Positions 23,901 to 36,342 of a stretch of 64,000 bases of DNA are shown here, piece by piece; within the stretch, counting starts at the first letter, position 1, and every line of letters begins with the position of its first letter. The translations under genes and the position numbers were made by a program. The DNA comes from Embiotoca jacksoni. Taxonomy: Eukaryota > Chordata > Actinopteri > Embiotocidae. The stretch spans positions 17,956,585 to 18,020,584 of the forward strand of contig JAKOON010000012.1 of assembly GCA_022577435.1 (NCBI GenBank), given 5' to 3'. The notes under the pieces were generated by a model. It saw only the letters and a list, made by a program, of their open reading frames with translations, ran no database searches and was not told where the DNA came from.

Positions 23901-25182
23901 AGACACACTTATGAAATACATCAACAGACTGTATTATAATGCTGCGTTCAGATGTGGGTCCTCAGTTACTCATGCATATATAGGAAAGGGGTGGAAATCA
24001 ACTACACACATCAACTATAATTTACTTGACCTCATAAAAATTAATAACATTAAATCACAAGATGTCAAAACACATGAGGAGCTCATGTATAAAGCAGGAA
24101 ATATGTTGTTTGGACACGTTGTATTAAAACCTCTTACATACATACAGTGATGTAATGAAACATGTACATGATCACTACAGTGAATCATACTGGCACCTAT
24201 AATGTAGTGCACATATTAACAGATGATACCAGAATTAGATGATTACAGGTGTTTTTTTTCTCTCTTGAATTCTGATCATATCAAAGAATTATTAACATCA
24301 ACAGGTAAATTCTATGTATCACCTACTCTCTGTATTTTATTTTTTTTAATATTTTAGATTCAGTTGAAAATTATAATACAAAGTCCTGTTTATCTGGGGG
24401 CTGAAGTCAGTTTAGTTGCACAGCTGAGAGCTGCTGCTCTTCCTCTGGCCATTGAGGATGTTAGATTAAAAATAAAGTCAGGAGGAAAACTGACTATGTG
24501 AGTTGGGTGGGATTCTGGAAAAGTGGAAAGTGGAAACCAATGATTGAGTTCATTTATTATGAAACGGCAGAATAAAATCCTCACATTTTCTGATATTCAG
24601 ATGACCACTAATCAGAATTTAATTTTGATATGAATGAATTATGCATGATTTAATTAGTGTTGACTCTGATTTCTATTATAAAGTGTTTTAAATCATTTTA
24701 TTGCTGGTTTATGAATACTGCTGTTAAAAAGGAAGGCATTTTTTTCTGGTAGAATTGTGTGAAAGTGTGTATCCAGCATTTTGAAGATGGCTTATATAAA
24801 TTTACTTGTACACATGACACAATAACAAGAAAGTAATTTATTCATTTATTGTGTGACAATTACACAAGTTTGGTTGTTACTAATTAATTACATGACGTGA
24901 TAAATCATTTGATACCAGGCAGGCGTCATGAGAACTAACAGCATGTCACGAGCAAATTAGTTCAGACTTATATATACTGTATGTATATTTAACCTAAAAA
25001 GTGCACCAAAAAAAAGTGAAATTAAAAGTGAAACAAATTCCAGTGACCTGAAATCTATTTCCTCCACTTTTAATACATGTATGAGAATAATTTAGAAAAT
25101 ACTATTTTGTAGTAGAAATTGAGCTTCTCCTCATGGATATTAAAGCAGACTATAAATGGTAATTGTGGTGTGATGTTAGATG
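23901..25182. other. Intergenic, AT-rich, nothing recognised
   Basis: Only short frames and TAAT-rich sequence. No repeat family is recognised. Confidence 0.35.
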
Positions 25183-25269
25183 TTCATTCACTCACTCACT
25201 CACTCATTCATTCATTCATTCATTCATTCATTCATTCATTCATTCATTCATTCATTCATTCATTCATTC
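25183..25269. repeat. (CATT)n tetranucleotide microsatellite
   Basis: Starts with CACT units and becomes a pure CATT array from about 25205 to 25269. Confidence 0.97.
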
Positions 25270-27121
<1,852 letters not shown>

Positions 27122-27215
27122 AAATAATAATAATAATAAACTTTATTTTTATAGTCCCTTTCATACAAGAAATGCAGCTCAAAGTGTTTTACAGCAAGAC
27201 AATTACATACAGTGT
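27122..27215 (-). mobile_element. 3' end of a retroposon (LINE/SINE tail), 5'-truncated
   Basis: On the minus strand it reads AAACACTTTGAGCTGCATTT then CTTGTATGAAAGGGACTATA, then AATAAAGTTTATTATTATTATT. The ending in a short 3-bp microsatellite tail is the hallmark of a non-LTR retroposon 3' end widespread in teleosts. Only about 90 bp remain. Confidence 0.6.
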
Positions 27216-28259
27216 TTCACATAAAAACAGATATGAAGGAATTTTTAAAAATATAGAAGAAAGCAGCTCTTTCCTTCACTTTAGTCTGTATCTTATCCAC
27301 TGACCGTGTGTTAAGATCTAAAAAGTGCTCAGTGAGTCATAACAAGTGTCAGAAACTACGCTTGATTCAAAGATAAAAGATAATGACTTTAAAGTGTGGT
27401 AACAAAATACCTCATTTTGTAGTTTCTCATAACTTTGGCAAGTAATAATTTTACTTTTGTGCAATTTGACAGCTGTGAAAATGATCAGTCTATTATGGTT
27501 GTGTTAAGGAGAGTTCTCTCGGTTCTATAATGTCATATTGCTGTGCAATTTTTAGGATAGTATATTTTATTTTTAATTCTAATTCTAGAGTATTACATTC
27601 TATTTTCTGTGAATTTGATATGATGGGAGGTAAAACAATTAACTGGGTTCAGTCTCTTGTACCTTACCCTAATATTTTTTGTACAATCCCTCACTACTCT
27701 ATTGTGATTTAATAAACTGCGAGTTTATGGGGCTACAGCGACATATACACAAATTGCAAAATTCCCTCATGTAAAATGAAGATTTTTATGCATCTACACT
27801 ATTTTTAAAGATGAAACAAGTGATTGCTTGTGACAGTGCTGCCCATAAATAATTGCATCAGTAGTTTAAAAGTTTATCTATTATTTAATTTAAAATTGAC
27901 AGTAACATAACATTTTTAGGCTCTGAAAGAGACAGTTACATGCTGACAGGTAACAATATTGAACTCTTCACTGAGCCTTAAACTCAATAACTGTTCTAAA
28001 ACTTTTCTTTTTTTTAAAGAATGAGCTCGATGAAGCCACCAGACAGCCCACCTCCACTGCCCCGACACTGAATGGCATTCCCCAAATGTGACTTGGCAGT
28101 TCTAATCAAATGATTTAGCACATTAAATCAACCTTTCCCCCTGTAATCAGATTATGTGTGTGCACTGTGCGGCATCTCCACAGCATACAGTATACCTTCA
28201 CCTATTAATATGACCAACCTTGTGTCAATGATTTCCCTTGTGATGGAAACAGTATCATG
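27216..28259. other. Intergenic, AT-rich, nothing recognised
   Basis: No credible frame; simple AT-rich texture. Confidence 0.35.
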
Positions 28260-28560
28260 TTAATTATCACAACCATCTGGTCTGAGCAGTGAAAAAAGAA
28301 AAGCTTTCTCTTCCTCTCGCAGATTTGTACCTGTCAATCAAAGTCGGCTTCAAACAAGCCACTGGGGCTCAGGAACAGCACAGAAGAACCACGCTCCAGT
28401 CTCAGAGGATTTAGGAGTGGCGTTAAATTAATCTTCAGCTGGCAATTTGACTCTCCTCTCTCACTATGTTGTTGCACTTACCACAAATCATTATTGATTT
28501 TGCTGCTGGGTTCCTAATATGGCCGGAAAACACTATTTATGGATGTTTAACATGGTAATT
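28260..28560. promoter_or_regulatory. Candidate conserved element with PBX/MEIS-type motif
   Basis: Contains CTGTCAATCAAAG at about 28331-28343, overlapping MEIS (TGTCA) and PBX (TGATTGACA on the reverse) half sites, plus GTTAAATTAATC. It is non-repetitive and 2 kb upstream of exon 1. Inference from motifs only. Confidence 0.28.
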
Positions 28561-30039
28561 TTAGAGTGTGTGGCACTGCTTTTTTTTGAATTTTTCTTCA
28601 TAATAGATTTCAGTGGAATGTGAGTTTAGTGTGTAAACTGAACATGTATGACAAAAAAAAAAAGAAATCTTGTTTATTACACTACTTGTTTATCTGTTCA
28701 ACAGTTTGTGTTTGTTTTGAATGGCCCATGAATCTCTCACTTTTTAAGAAAAACTCTGTGTGTGTACAGTGTGACAAAGCTGGGATATTGAAATGAGTCA
28801 CTGTTTATGACTACCACTGTCCCATGACATCACTGTGTCTGGATCCCGACCAAAGCTGCATATGAGGAAGACGGACAGAAAGGAGGACAAAAAAAGAGAG
28901 AAAAAGACTTTAGCCACCAGAGGACGGGAGAGAAACGCAGGAAGAGACAAATTGAGGAGGCTCGTGAGACAGATGCTCTCCTCAAGGTGAGCCACCGCTG
29001 ACCCGTCTGCCACATAAATTATTCTGTAGTTTCAGACTCCATTCCAAAGTTGTGGAATTGGGTTACAAGATAATTTCACAGGCCACTTGCTTGTCTTCCT
29101 TGGCAGTCCAACTGGCTAATTGAAGAGAGTGATTTCCAGTTTGGGCAACTATTCAGAACATGGCAGTCAAAATCTGAATGATTTGAAGTCTCTCTCCTTT
29201 TCTGTCGCTCTCTCTCTCTCTCTTTTTTTTTTTGTGCTCTGAATATTTTTCTCCACCACCGGCAGGCTAATTGTGGGCAGGAGAAGCTGCTCATATTCTG
29301 ATTGACACTTTATCAAATATTGATAATAAATAGAGTGGAAAAAAATCCATTTCTCTTACTGGAATTTTACTGAGCCAATTTGAATCGTAAAAAGTTGGAC
29401 ATATTTCGAAGTGTAAAGCTCAAATCCAGAGAATTTACACCAGTATTTTATATGATGTGCAATAATTTTGAATAATATATTTTATAGGTTTAAAAAAAAT
29501 AATATATAGACTGCAGGTAACTTCTTTCACCTTTTCGCCAAGAGGTCAAGTCATTTCAGGTCACAGCATCTTAGTCCAGATAAACTGTCAGAGTGCATCA
29601 TGGGAGAACAGTGTCCAAACTGCAATTGAGGTAATCCTGGTGTGTTTAAATTATATAGGCTCAGATTGGTTGACGATATGAATGGAGCCACATGCTGTAT
29701 TATATAACCTTTGGCTGTAGTGCATGGTTCTCCCCTATACTTTTTTGTTTACTTTTTTAGTTTGCTTGTTTATTCAGCACGAAAGAAAAATGGGTAATTC
29801 AATATGGATTATTTTAAAGCAGCACCAACTTGATGGTGAAAGGGATTCTTAAAAAGAAAAAGGTGTTACATGCTGTTTACCTAAAATACAAGACAAGATA
29901 ATTATTATTTGTTTATTTATATTGTTACTGTGATGCTTCATGATGATCACTGGCTGGAGCTTAGTTTGTCTCCGTTCTTATTTACCACGAAACAAGGGCG
30001 CTAATGAACACTAATTACTAACTGGACCAGGATCAGGTG
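28561..30039. other. Proximal upstream region of zfpm2
   Basis: AT-rich sequence with AGATAA at 29578-29583 and 29896-29901 and a (CT)n/T tract at 29208-29233. No TATA box stands out at a convincing distance from exon 1. The block just before 30040 has GCTAATGAACACTAATTACT homeodomain cores. Confidence 0.35.
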
Positions 30040-30171
30040 AAGTTCATGAAGCCGCGGCTACGGTACCCGGCGAGGAACAAACCTTATCTTCAAACAAAAG
30101 CGCGAAACGCTTTCACCTCCCCAGTCAGTCCGTGCGGATCGCGGCGAAGCGCAGCCTCGGAGAACCGTGCT

Positions 30172-30203
30172 GAGAAAGAGAGAGCGAGAGAGGGAGGGTG
30201 TGC

Positions 30204-30284
<81 letters not shown>

Positions 30285-30310
30285 CGAGAGAAAGAGAGAG
30301 AGAGAAAGCC
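30172..30310 (+). repeat. (GA)n polypurine tract in the zfpm2 leader
   Basis: Nearly pure GA/AG over about 135 bases with few C interruptions (for example 30235, 30238, 30279, 30285). If transcription starts upstream of it, the leader mRNA contains a long purine-only segment. Polypurine tracts of this kind can form triplex DNA and tend to exclude nucleosomes. Confidence 0.95.
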
Positions 30311-30341
30311 AAAGCCGGAGCCAGAGAGACGAGAAAGATAA
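30204..30341 (+). other. Upstream ORF 1 in the zfpm2 leader (Arg-Glu repeat)
   Basis: ATG at 30204 opens a 45-codon frame ending at TAA 30339-30341. It reads M-R-E-R-E-R-E... because the GA tract encodes alternating Arg and Glu. It ends 183 bases before the main ATG and is in a different frame. It matters only if the transcription start is upstream of 30204. It is more likely regulatory than a functional peptide. Confidence 0.4.
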
Positions 30342-30459
30342 AGGAAAGACAGACGGAACGATAGACTTGTGCGTAAAAAGTACTGGTGCCCCCCTTCTTC
30401 TTCTTCTTCTTTTTCTTTCTCAATTTCCATCAGACAAAAACTCAAAACCGGCTGCTTGG

Positions 30460-30507
30460 ATGAACCAAAACCTATCGATCTGTCAGTACTACACCTGGAT
30501 TCACTGA
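30460..30507 (+). other. Upstream ORF 2 in the zfpm2 leader (15 codons)
   Basis: ATG at 30460 gives MNQNLSICQYYTWIH and stops at TGA 30505-30507, just 17 bases before the zfpm2 start codon. Such short spacing leaves little room for re-initiation, so main-frame translation would rely on leaky scanning past this ATG. Confidence 0.5.
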
Positions 30508-30524
30508 CCAGCCGCACAGCAGGC

Positions 30525-30564
30525 ATGTCCCGAAGGAAGCAGAGCAACCCCAGGCAGATCAAAC
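30525..30564 (+). CDS. zfpm2: zfpm2 (FOG2) exon 1 coding part: FOG repression motif
   Basis: Thirteen codons plus the first base of codon 14 read MSRRKQSNPRQIK(R). This is the N-terminal repression motif shared by FOG1, FOG2, SALL and BCL11 proteins, which binds the RBBP4/7 subunits of the NuRD deacetylase-remodelling complex. The frame is open upstream but has no ATG before 30525. The start context has a purine (G) at -3. A consensus donor GTAAGT follows at 30565-30570. Joining C30564 to GC at 62323 restores Arg14 (CGC). The continuation in exon 2 identifies FOG2 rather than FOG1. Position 8 is Asn; from memory mammalian FOG2 has Lys there and FOG1 has Asn. FOG2 acts in the nucleus as a GATA4/5/6 cofactor in heart, gonad and diaphragm development. 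Confidence 0.93.
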
Positions 30565-31138
30565 GTAAGTTTTCTTATGTTGTCGAGCCGCTACACGGCG
30601 TCTCCGGGCTTATTAGAGTTTGCAGAATATTGTAGCGATAGTGACCACACCGAAGCTGATTCAGCAGCGCTCAACTATCGCCACTCATGTGTTGCCTGTC
30701 ACGGTCCATACGCTCCAGTCTCCCTCCGTTAGATTGTGTGTGTGTGTGTGTGTGTGTGTTTTTTTTGAAGGGATGATTTACAATCCAAATCCCACGGTGC
30801 TGCTGGCTGAAAAGTTTCACCGCTGCTGCCAAGTTACAGAAAAACGAAGTTATTTTGCTTGTTTGCGTGATCTTACTCTATCGTGGTAGTAATCCAAAAA
30901 CTGCGTATCAGTGCATCACTTTGACCAAACGTGGGGACTCTTCTCCTAAAGCCTTTAGCGCCAATTAATCCCCAACAAATTCTAAATTATAGGTCAATAA
31001 TACTGAAGCTGCTTTATGACACTGCTTTAAAAGGTCAGATTTGTTTTACATTGCTACTAAATGTTATTATTTGTAACACAGACACCCGCGTGTCTCACAC
31101 ACTCCAACTCTTACACACGCTCTTCATTTTTTTCCCTT

Positions 31139-31141
<3 letters not shown>

Positions 31142-31200
<59 letters not shown>
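31142..31200. repeat. (CA)n microsatellite
   Basis: Perfect CA over 59 bases, followed by TCACTCACTTGCAAG and a short (GT)n at 31216-31228. Confidence 0.97.
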
Positions 31201-31204
<4 letters not shown>

Positions 31205-31667
31205 TCACTTGCAAGTGTGTGTGTGTGTACATAAATGCACGCACATACTTTTTTTTTTTCCAAACTTCATAATATAACCTATAAATAATATTAATATTGA
31301 CTGGCAGTATTAACAGCTGTGCCTGGTGGTGCTGATGTGTGGCAAGTTAGGACATGTTTTAATTTTAATCTAACTAAACTGGACCATTGCTCCCAAGTAA
31401 AGAGTTCAACTCAGCAACATTGTTTACACATATTTCAAATTTTTATGACAATTTATACAGCTTTTATTATGATTATTATTTGTTTTTAATGCAGAGGAAT
31501 TTTACGAAAAGGCTGTATAACCTCATGGCCTACATTAATTGTGTCATATTCACATAATGGAATTTTAGTCATAATACATATTTTTCATGAAAGATTTTAA
31601 ACAGCTTTTCATAATTTAAATTATTTTAAAGAGGCCATAGATCCTCTATAAATATGAGGGGATTTGT

Positions 31668-31671
<4 letters not shown>

Positions 31672-31713
<42 letters not shown>

Positions 31714-31758
31714 ACACAACACACACACACACACACACACACACCCACACAACACACA
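31672..31758. repeat. (CA)n array with repeated CCCACACAAC interruptions
   Basis: CA tract interrupted twice by the same CCCACACAACACAC phrase (about 31710 and 31744). This shows that a segment of the array duplicated as a unit. Confidence 0.95.
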
Positions 31759-32890
31759 AGGACATGGACGTAAACACACTTTTACCTCTCAAATACAGCT
31801 GACATCTGAGTGTGTGTACAGTGTGTGTGTGTGTGTGTGTTTGGTTTGTCCACTGCATGCTGCTGCTGTAAAGAGGCTAAAGGCAGACTACATGCAGGAC
31901 TTTGTGAGGTGTCACTCTGATGCTGTTTATCTGTTTGTAAAGTCATCATGGACAAATCAGACTTAAATAAATATTGTTGGTGTGTGTGTGTTTGCGGGTG
32001 TGTGAGCTCACATGCATGAATTCATAAGGGCATATGCATGTTGGTATACAAGAGCGATTTTTAACATTTGTGCAGGGTTGATTCAGCGACAGGAGACATT
32101 TTATGCTGTCTTCTTTTGTTTCACTTGAAACTTTTTAATATCTATAGGTTGTACATTTAAAGCAAAATGTTTTTAAGGCAGCTTGTTGTTTGAATCTGGA
32201 TTTATTAGATAAAGGAAAGTGGGATTTATCAGTATTGCCAATACTTTCTCTTTCATTTAATACATATTAATTCATGAAAAACATCAGTTATATCAATTAT
32301 TTTGAAATATTTAAGTTAAATATTTTTAATATTTTTGTTAATTCTAAAGATATTGTTTGAAATGTTTTTATGTTGTTTTTTCCACTTCTTTTTCAAAAAG
32401 TTTAGAATAGCTTAGTTTAATAGTGACCATAAACTCTGAATGGAAATCATTATTTAGTAGAAACAAGCTTTGATTTCAGCTATCTTTGACTTGATATTAG
32501 TGTTTTTGCTGGCATCCACCACAAACCCGTAACCATTTCTAATCGACAAAGAAGCACTATGACGTGACAGGCCTACTCGTTTTTGGGCCAATCCCGTCGT
32601 GGCATCCAAATTTTTGTTGTCAAGCGAAGGAAGTCGAACGCTTGTGTTGCGCTTTCGTCATTGTGACCCGGCCTTTTGTGAATTAGTATGTCATGTGTAA
32701 GATCTTGTTAATATGGAGCCGGTGTGCAGTCGTATAATCAAGCTGCTCTAGTTGGAAACAGAAAGGTCACAAGGAGCCTAGATCCTCTCTCCTACCCCGG
32801 GAACGCTGGGAAAAAAGGCAGAGGAGGCATTGCACAGAAAGTCAGCACAGACAGTCATTCTAAAGGACAAAAAGGTTGTTGGGCGCTGTA

Positions 32891-32913
32891 CCCCCCCCCC
32901 CACCCCCCCCCAC
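32891..32913. repeat. C-run tract
   Basis: Two C runs split by CA units. Length may be unreliable in the assembly. Confidence 0.9.
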
Positions 32914-32999
32914 CCTCTCTCCCCCTTACCCCTCCTGCATACATTGGACCGTTATCTAAAATTGTGATTTATGCAGTATTTTAATATTTTGCTTATTCT

Positions 33000-33580
33000 T
33001 TCCCCTTGGGTGCTCTCTGAGCGGTGATAAAAAGGCGATGCTGAAAGAGCACCATTAATTTGCTCCGATGACTGGGGAGATAAGGCCAGATAATGGGAAA
33101 GATAAGCAGAGAAGATATACCATCAGAAACCCGATTATTACCATTAAAATTCCAGCCCAGCAATCTGCAGCTGGCTGATAATTCCTTCTCCGTTTCCACC
33201 ACTTTGGATGATAAGGCAAAAAATAGTCACTCAGTGCTCCTTGATTAGGCTGCCTGGATATCCCGATAATACAGTGATAAATTATGTATTTTCCCCCCTT
33301 GTTTTTTTTTCCTCTGAAATGTTACATCTGATTTTTTTTATATATAAATATATATCCCTGGCCCCCTTTCTGAATCCCCCTCCCCTTGTTGCTTTCCCAA
33401 GAAAGCGAAAAAAAAAAAACCCATACACTTTTATTGTAATAAGAGTTTGATAGAAAGAGGAGATAGTGGTAGAGGTGTTTTGTGTGGGAGCACATATCAA
33501 TGTTATCAGCTCATCTCCCAGGGCCAGCTGCTAGCTGCTGTTGTTTTTAGCCTTATCACCCCGTGCCAATATGCCAATAA
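33000..33580. promoter_or_regulatory. Candidate intron-1 enhancer with a GATA-site cluster
   Basis: WGATAA motifs on the + strand occur at 33025, 33078 (AGATAAG), 33088, 33100 (AGATAAG), 33176, 33209 (TGATAAG) and 33275, with CGATAA at 33264. On the minus strand there are TTATCA at 33503 and CTTATCA at 33552. Seven WGATAA sites on one strand within 256 bases is far above chance (roughly one per 2 kb per strand at random). TAAT cores (CATTAATTTG, GATTATTACCATTAAAAT) and CAGCTG E-boxes lie among them. GATA4/5/6 binding is the obvious prediction. Activity is inferred, not shown. Confidence 0.6.
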
Positions 33581-34030
33581 ATTGCCCAGATTGTTAGTCG
33601 TTCCAAGGCGGGTCAGTAGAATTTGACAGGAATGATGAAAATATCGCTGATGCTCTGCGGATTGCGATTAGCTGCTGTAATATGATGTGTGAATTCCACC
33701 AAGCTCTCTCTATCCTCTCTTCTCCCTCCCTCCTCCCCCCCCCCCCCCCTCCCTCCTCCTTCTTCGCCTCTCCCCGGCTGCTGGTGGTGTCCATACCTCT
33801 ATTCGTACTGAGAGGAGAACATTTTGATGCTTAATAGGAAGGAAAGATATGAACAGGCTGAATTGAAACCAGGCCCCTCAGAGTAATTTTTCTGTAAAAT
33901 TGCCCCCCAAAGTTTCCTGGCGTAAAGGGGAATCTGGATGATGTAGGGAGCATGCCTTCACCAGTGTTTATGGGAACATATTGAAGCGGCCCTCTGAGGC
34001 CATGCGCGGACATCTAATGTCAAATGTGCT
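33581..34030. promoter_or_regulatory. Non-repetitive continuation of the GATA-cluster block
   Basis: Apart from a C run at 33734-33749, this is single-copy-looking DNA with GCGATTAGCTGCTGTAATAT (33664) and similar homeodomain/E-box motifs. It may belong to the same regulatory element. Confidence 0.25.
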
Positions 34031-34310
34031 TATTAAACTGACTTAGTGTTCTCCCCTTTACTGTTGTCTTCACTATATGGACCGTCTGAGAATTCATGTT
34101 GCTTCCTCTGGCTCGACACACAACAAGAATGAAGCGCCGTACTGTAGTGATTACTGTAAGTTTGTATAGCACCCGAGTGGCAAGTGCACAAGTCCCCAGA
34201 GCTTACCACTATGTCATACTGTCAAAATGCCTAATCGACTCATGTGATAGTGATCTTACATCTGTAAAGCTGCAGTATACAATAATTTTTTTCTTGTTTT
34301 TTTCCCTGTC

Positions 34311-34341
<31 letters not shown>

Positions 34342-36060
34342 CACAATACCTTGTGGATAAAGCTGTAACAGGGATAGTGATGCAGTGGCAAATATTGCTC
34401 TTTGAATTTCTGAGATGTATTATCTTATTGTCATTTTCAAAGGCCTGAGCATTGAGAAAGAAAACATGTCATTTTGCTGTTTGGGTGCAATTTGGTTGTA
34501 ATTATTATCTGCCTCTGCATGTCCTGACCTTTAATTTAGCTTAAATCCAACCCATCGTGAATATAACCCTTGAAATATTACAACAAGGTCCCTGCTTTTC
34601 ATCAACTAGTCAGTGTGAAACTGAACCACATCCGAACAAGGTTTTCTGCTCGAGCTAAAAGTCTGTGTTTTATCATAGCGACCGTTTTTTTGTGTTTTTT
34701 TTTTCCATCTCCGTTCCACAGTTAATCTCTCCAACTCCTTAGCATAAGGCCACTTTATGTAACGTCAGCATACTGTTTATCATATCAGGTGACATTTCTA
34801 TCTTTGAGGGGCATTTATCAGAGGCAGATTACACTAGTAAGGGATAAGGGGAGTGTTTACTGAATTGACTGCCAACATCCTGTATCTGAGTTTGTGTGTG
34901 TGTTTGCTTGTGTATACATTGGTGCATGTACAGTATGCGCGCCGAGCATGTGGCTGTGTGTTTAGCATAGGGATCGGAGCTGTTAGCTTGATATGTTGTG
35001 TGCTTTTTTTTTTTTTCTCACTAGGACAGACTCCTCATCCATATTTTCTACAACTTAGCTCAGCTTTGCGCTCTTGTGTATGGAAAGCTGTGGAAGTCGT
35101 ATACGCTAGCATTTCACCCTTGGCCCACAGACGCTGGCAACTCGAGCAATCAGATGTTTTGGGGGTGTAAAATAAAAAAAAAAATGTTTGCATGCCAGCC
35201 TCCCTGTATATTTAAGGGTCTCTCTTTCATTGGGTGACAATCACGCTGTGTCTCTTGTGTTCCTCTTGTTGATTTCTGTCAGAAGAAGAATGGTTGTTGA
35301 ATGCCAACTTTCCCTCAAACATCTGTTCCCTGCCAATAACAGCTTGTGCCGTTGCCTCGTCTTAGCTGAAGGATCCCCAATTGCCTCCACACTTTTGACA
35401 CAAAACAACAATGCAGATGAATGTCATCTCCTTTTTAATATATATTTTTTTTTCCTATTGTGTTTCAAGTCAAATGTTCCTCGTGCAGAGGAAGCCTTTG
35501 TGCTCACAATACTGCTTATTACAGCTTATGTCACAGAGTGTGCAGCTATAGGGAGAGGAATGTATAGCAGCTGCTGCTTCCTTTTCGATGAAAACAGTGC
35601 TGTGTGATGAGTTGGATGAGCTGAGGTTGGCAGCCGGTGGACTGACGGTGCCTAATCCTGCCCTCTCTGTTGCTGTAGCCTGCAGTGCCTGGACAGCAGT
35701 GTGAAATGTGGGCAGGGTTGCTGCAAAGGTGGAGGTCACTTCCTCACACAGTTTCCTCTTTATCTTCCTCTTTCCTGAATTCCACTGCTATTATTCCAAT
35801 AAGCGCTGCTTCAAGCTGTCACCATTGTGTTTTTATTCCGGCACTGCAACTGTCACCAGTGTGAACAAAATGTTAATTTTAGTAATACGTCCAGATCAAA
35901 ACCAAAATGGGCTTTTACTGTTGCTGGTTGTCAGTTTTCTTTTTAATTTTGCTTTTCAGTCCCTCACCGTATTCCTCTCGGTTTATTTAGATTTTATATC
36001 AATGATGCCCATTGAGCCCCCAGGTTACAATTGACTTTCAGCCTGCTTTAAGTTAATAGC

Positions 36061-36260
36061 CTTGTCTCTTCCTCGTAGGGATCGATAGTGGTATTAATTA
36101 ATCACCATTATCAAGAGCGGGATCTAGTTCCATTTGTTGTTACATCAGCAAAATATCAATAGAGAAAGTGGACTCCCTGATCGTCATGGCAACTTCATCT
36201 CTTAGGTCAAAGAGAGTTTATCTTATCTTGCTGCTGAGAGTGGCAAACTGCTTAGGAATC
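36061..36260. promoter_or_regulatory. Second GATA-motif group with nuclear-receptor half site
   Basis: Minus-strand GATA sites are seen as TTATCA at 36108 and an overlapping pair at 36218 and 36223 (TTTATCTTATCTTG). AGGTCAAAG at about 36205-36213 is a nuclear-receptor type half site, TATTAATTAATCACC at 36092 adds homeodomain cores, and CGATAG lies at 36083. Compact and non-repetitive; the function is inferred. Confidence 0.4.
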
Positions 36261-36291
36261 TAGTTTGGACTCAAAGATCATCGATTTAAGC

Positions 36292-36342
36292 TTTTTTTTC
36301 ACCCCCACCTTGTTGTTTCAGGGGAGAGGGGGTGAAAAAAAA
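36292..36342. repeat. Perfect 15-bp inverted repeat with 21-nt loop
   Basis: TTTTTTTTCACCCCC (36292-36306) and GGGGGTGAAAAAAAA (36328-36342) are exact reverse complements. The arms are of low complexity, so chance or slippage may contribute. Confidence 0.8.

Larger units (their letters stand above)
30040..30524 (+). promoter_or_regulatory. zfpm2: zfpm2 core promoter region and 5' leader of exon 1
   Basis: CpG frequency rises sharply at 30051-30165 (GCCGCGGCTACGG, CCCGGCGAGG, AAGCGCGAAACG, CGGATCGCGGCGAAGCGC), unlike the surrounding AT-rich DNA. This marks a CpG-type promoter. A GATA site on the minus strand (CTTATCT, 30083-30089) lies inside it. The transcription start cannot be fixed by eye and is probably between the CpG block and the GA tract. 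The leader then holds the GA tract, two upstream ORFs and a TTC/TTTC-rich segment (30395-30420) before the start codon at 30525. Confidence 0.6.

Noticed and set aside
25183..25269. Regularly spaced repeat as CRISPR
   Set aside because: A pure CATT tetranucleotide microsatellite without spacers, in a vertebrate genome.
30058..30562. 121- and 145-codon minus-strand frames antisense to zfpm2 exon 1
   Set aside because: They are Ser-Leu repeats created by the GA tract read in reverse.
34265..34340. Possible repeat start (AAAGCTGCAGTATAC followed by T run)
   Set aside because: Resembles the beginning of a fish repeat, but too little sequence supports it.
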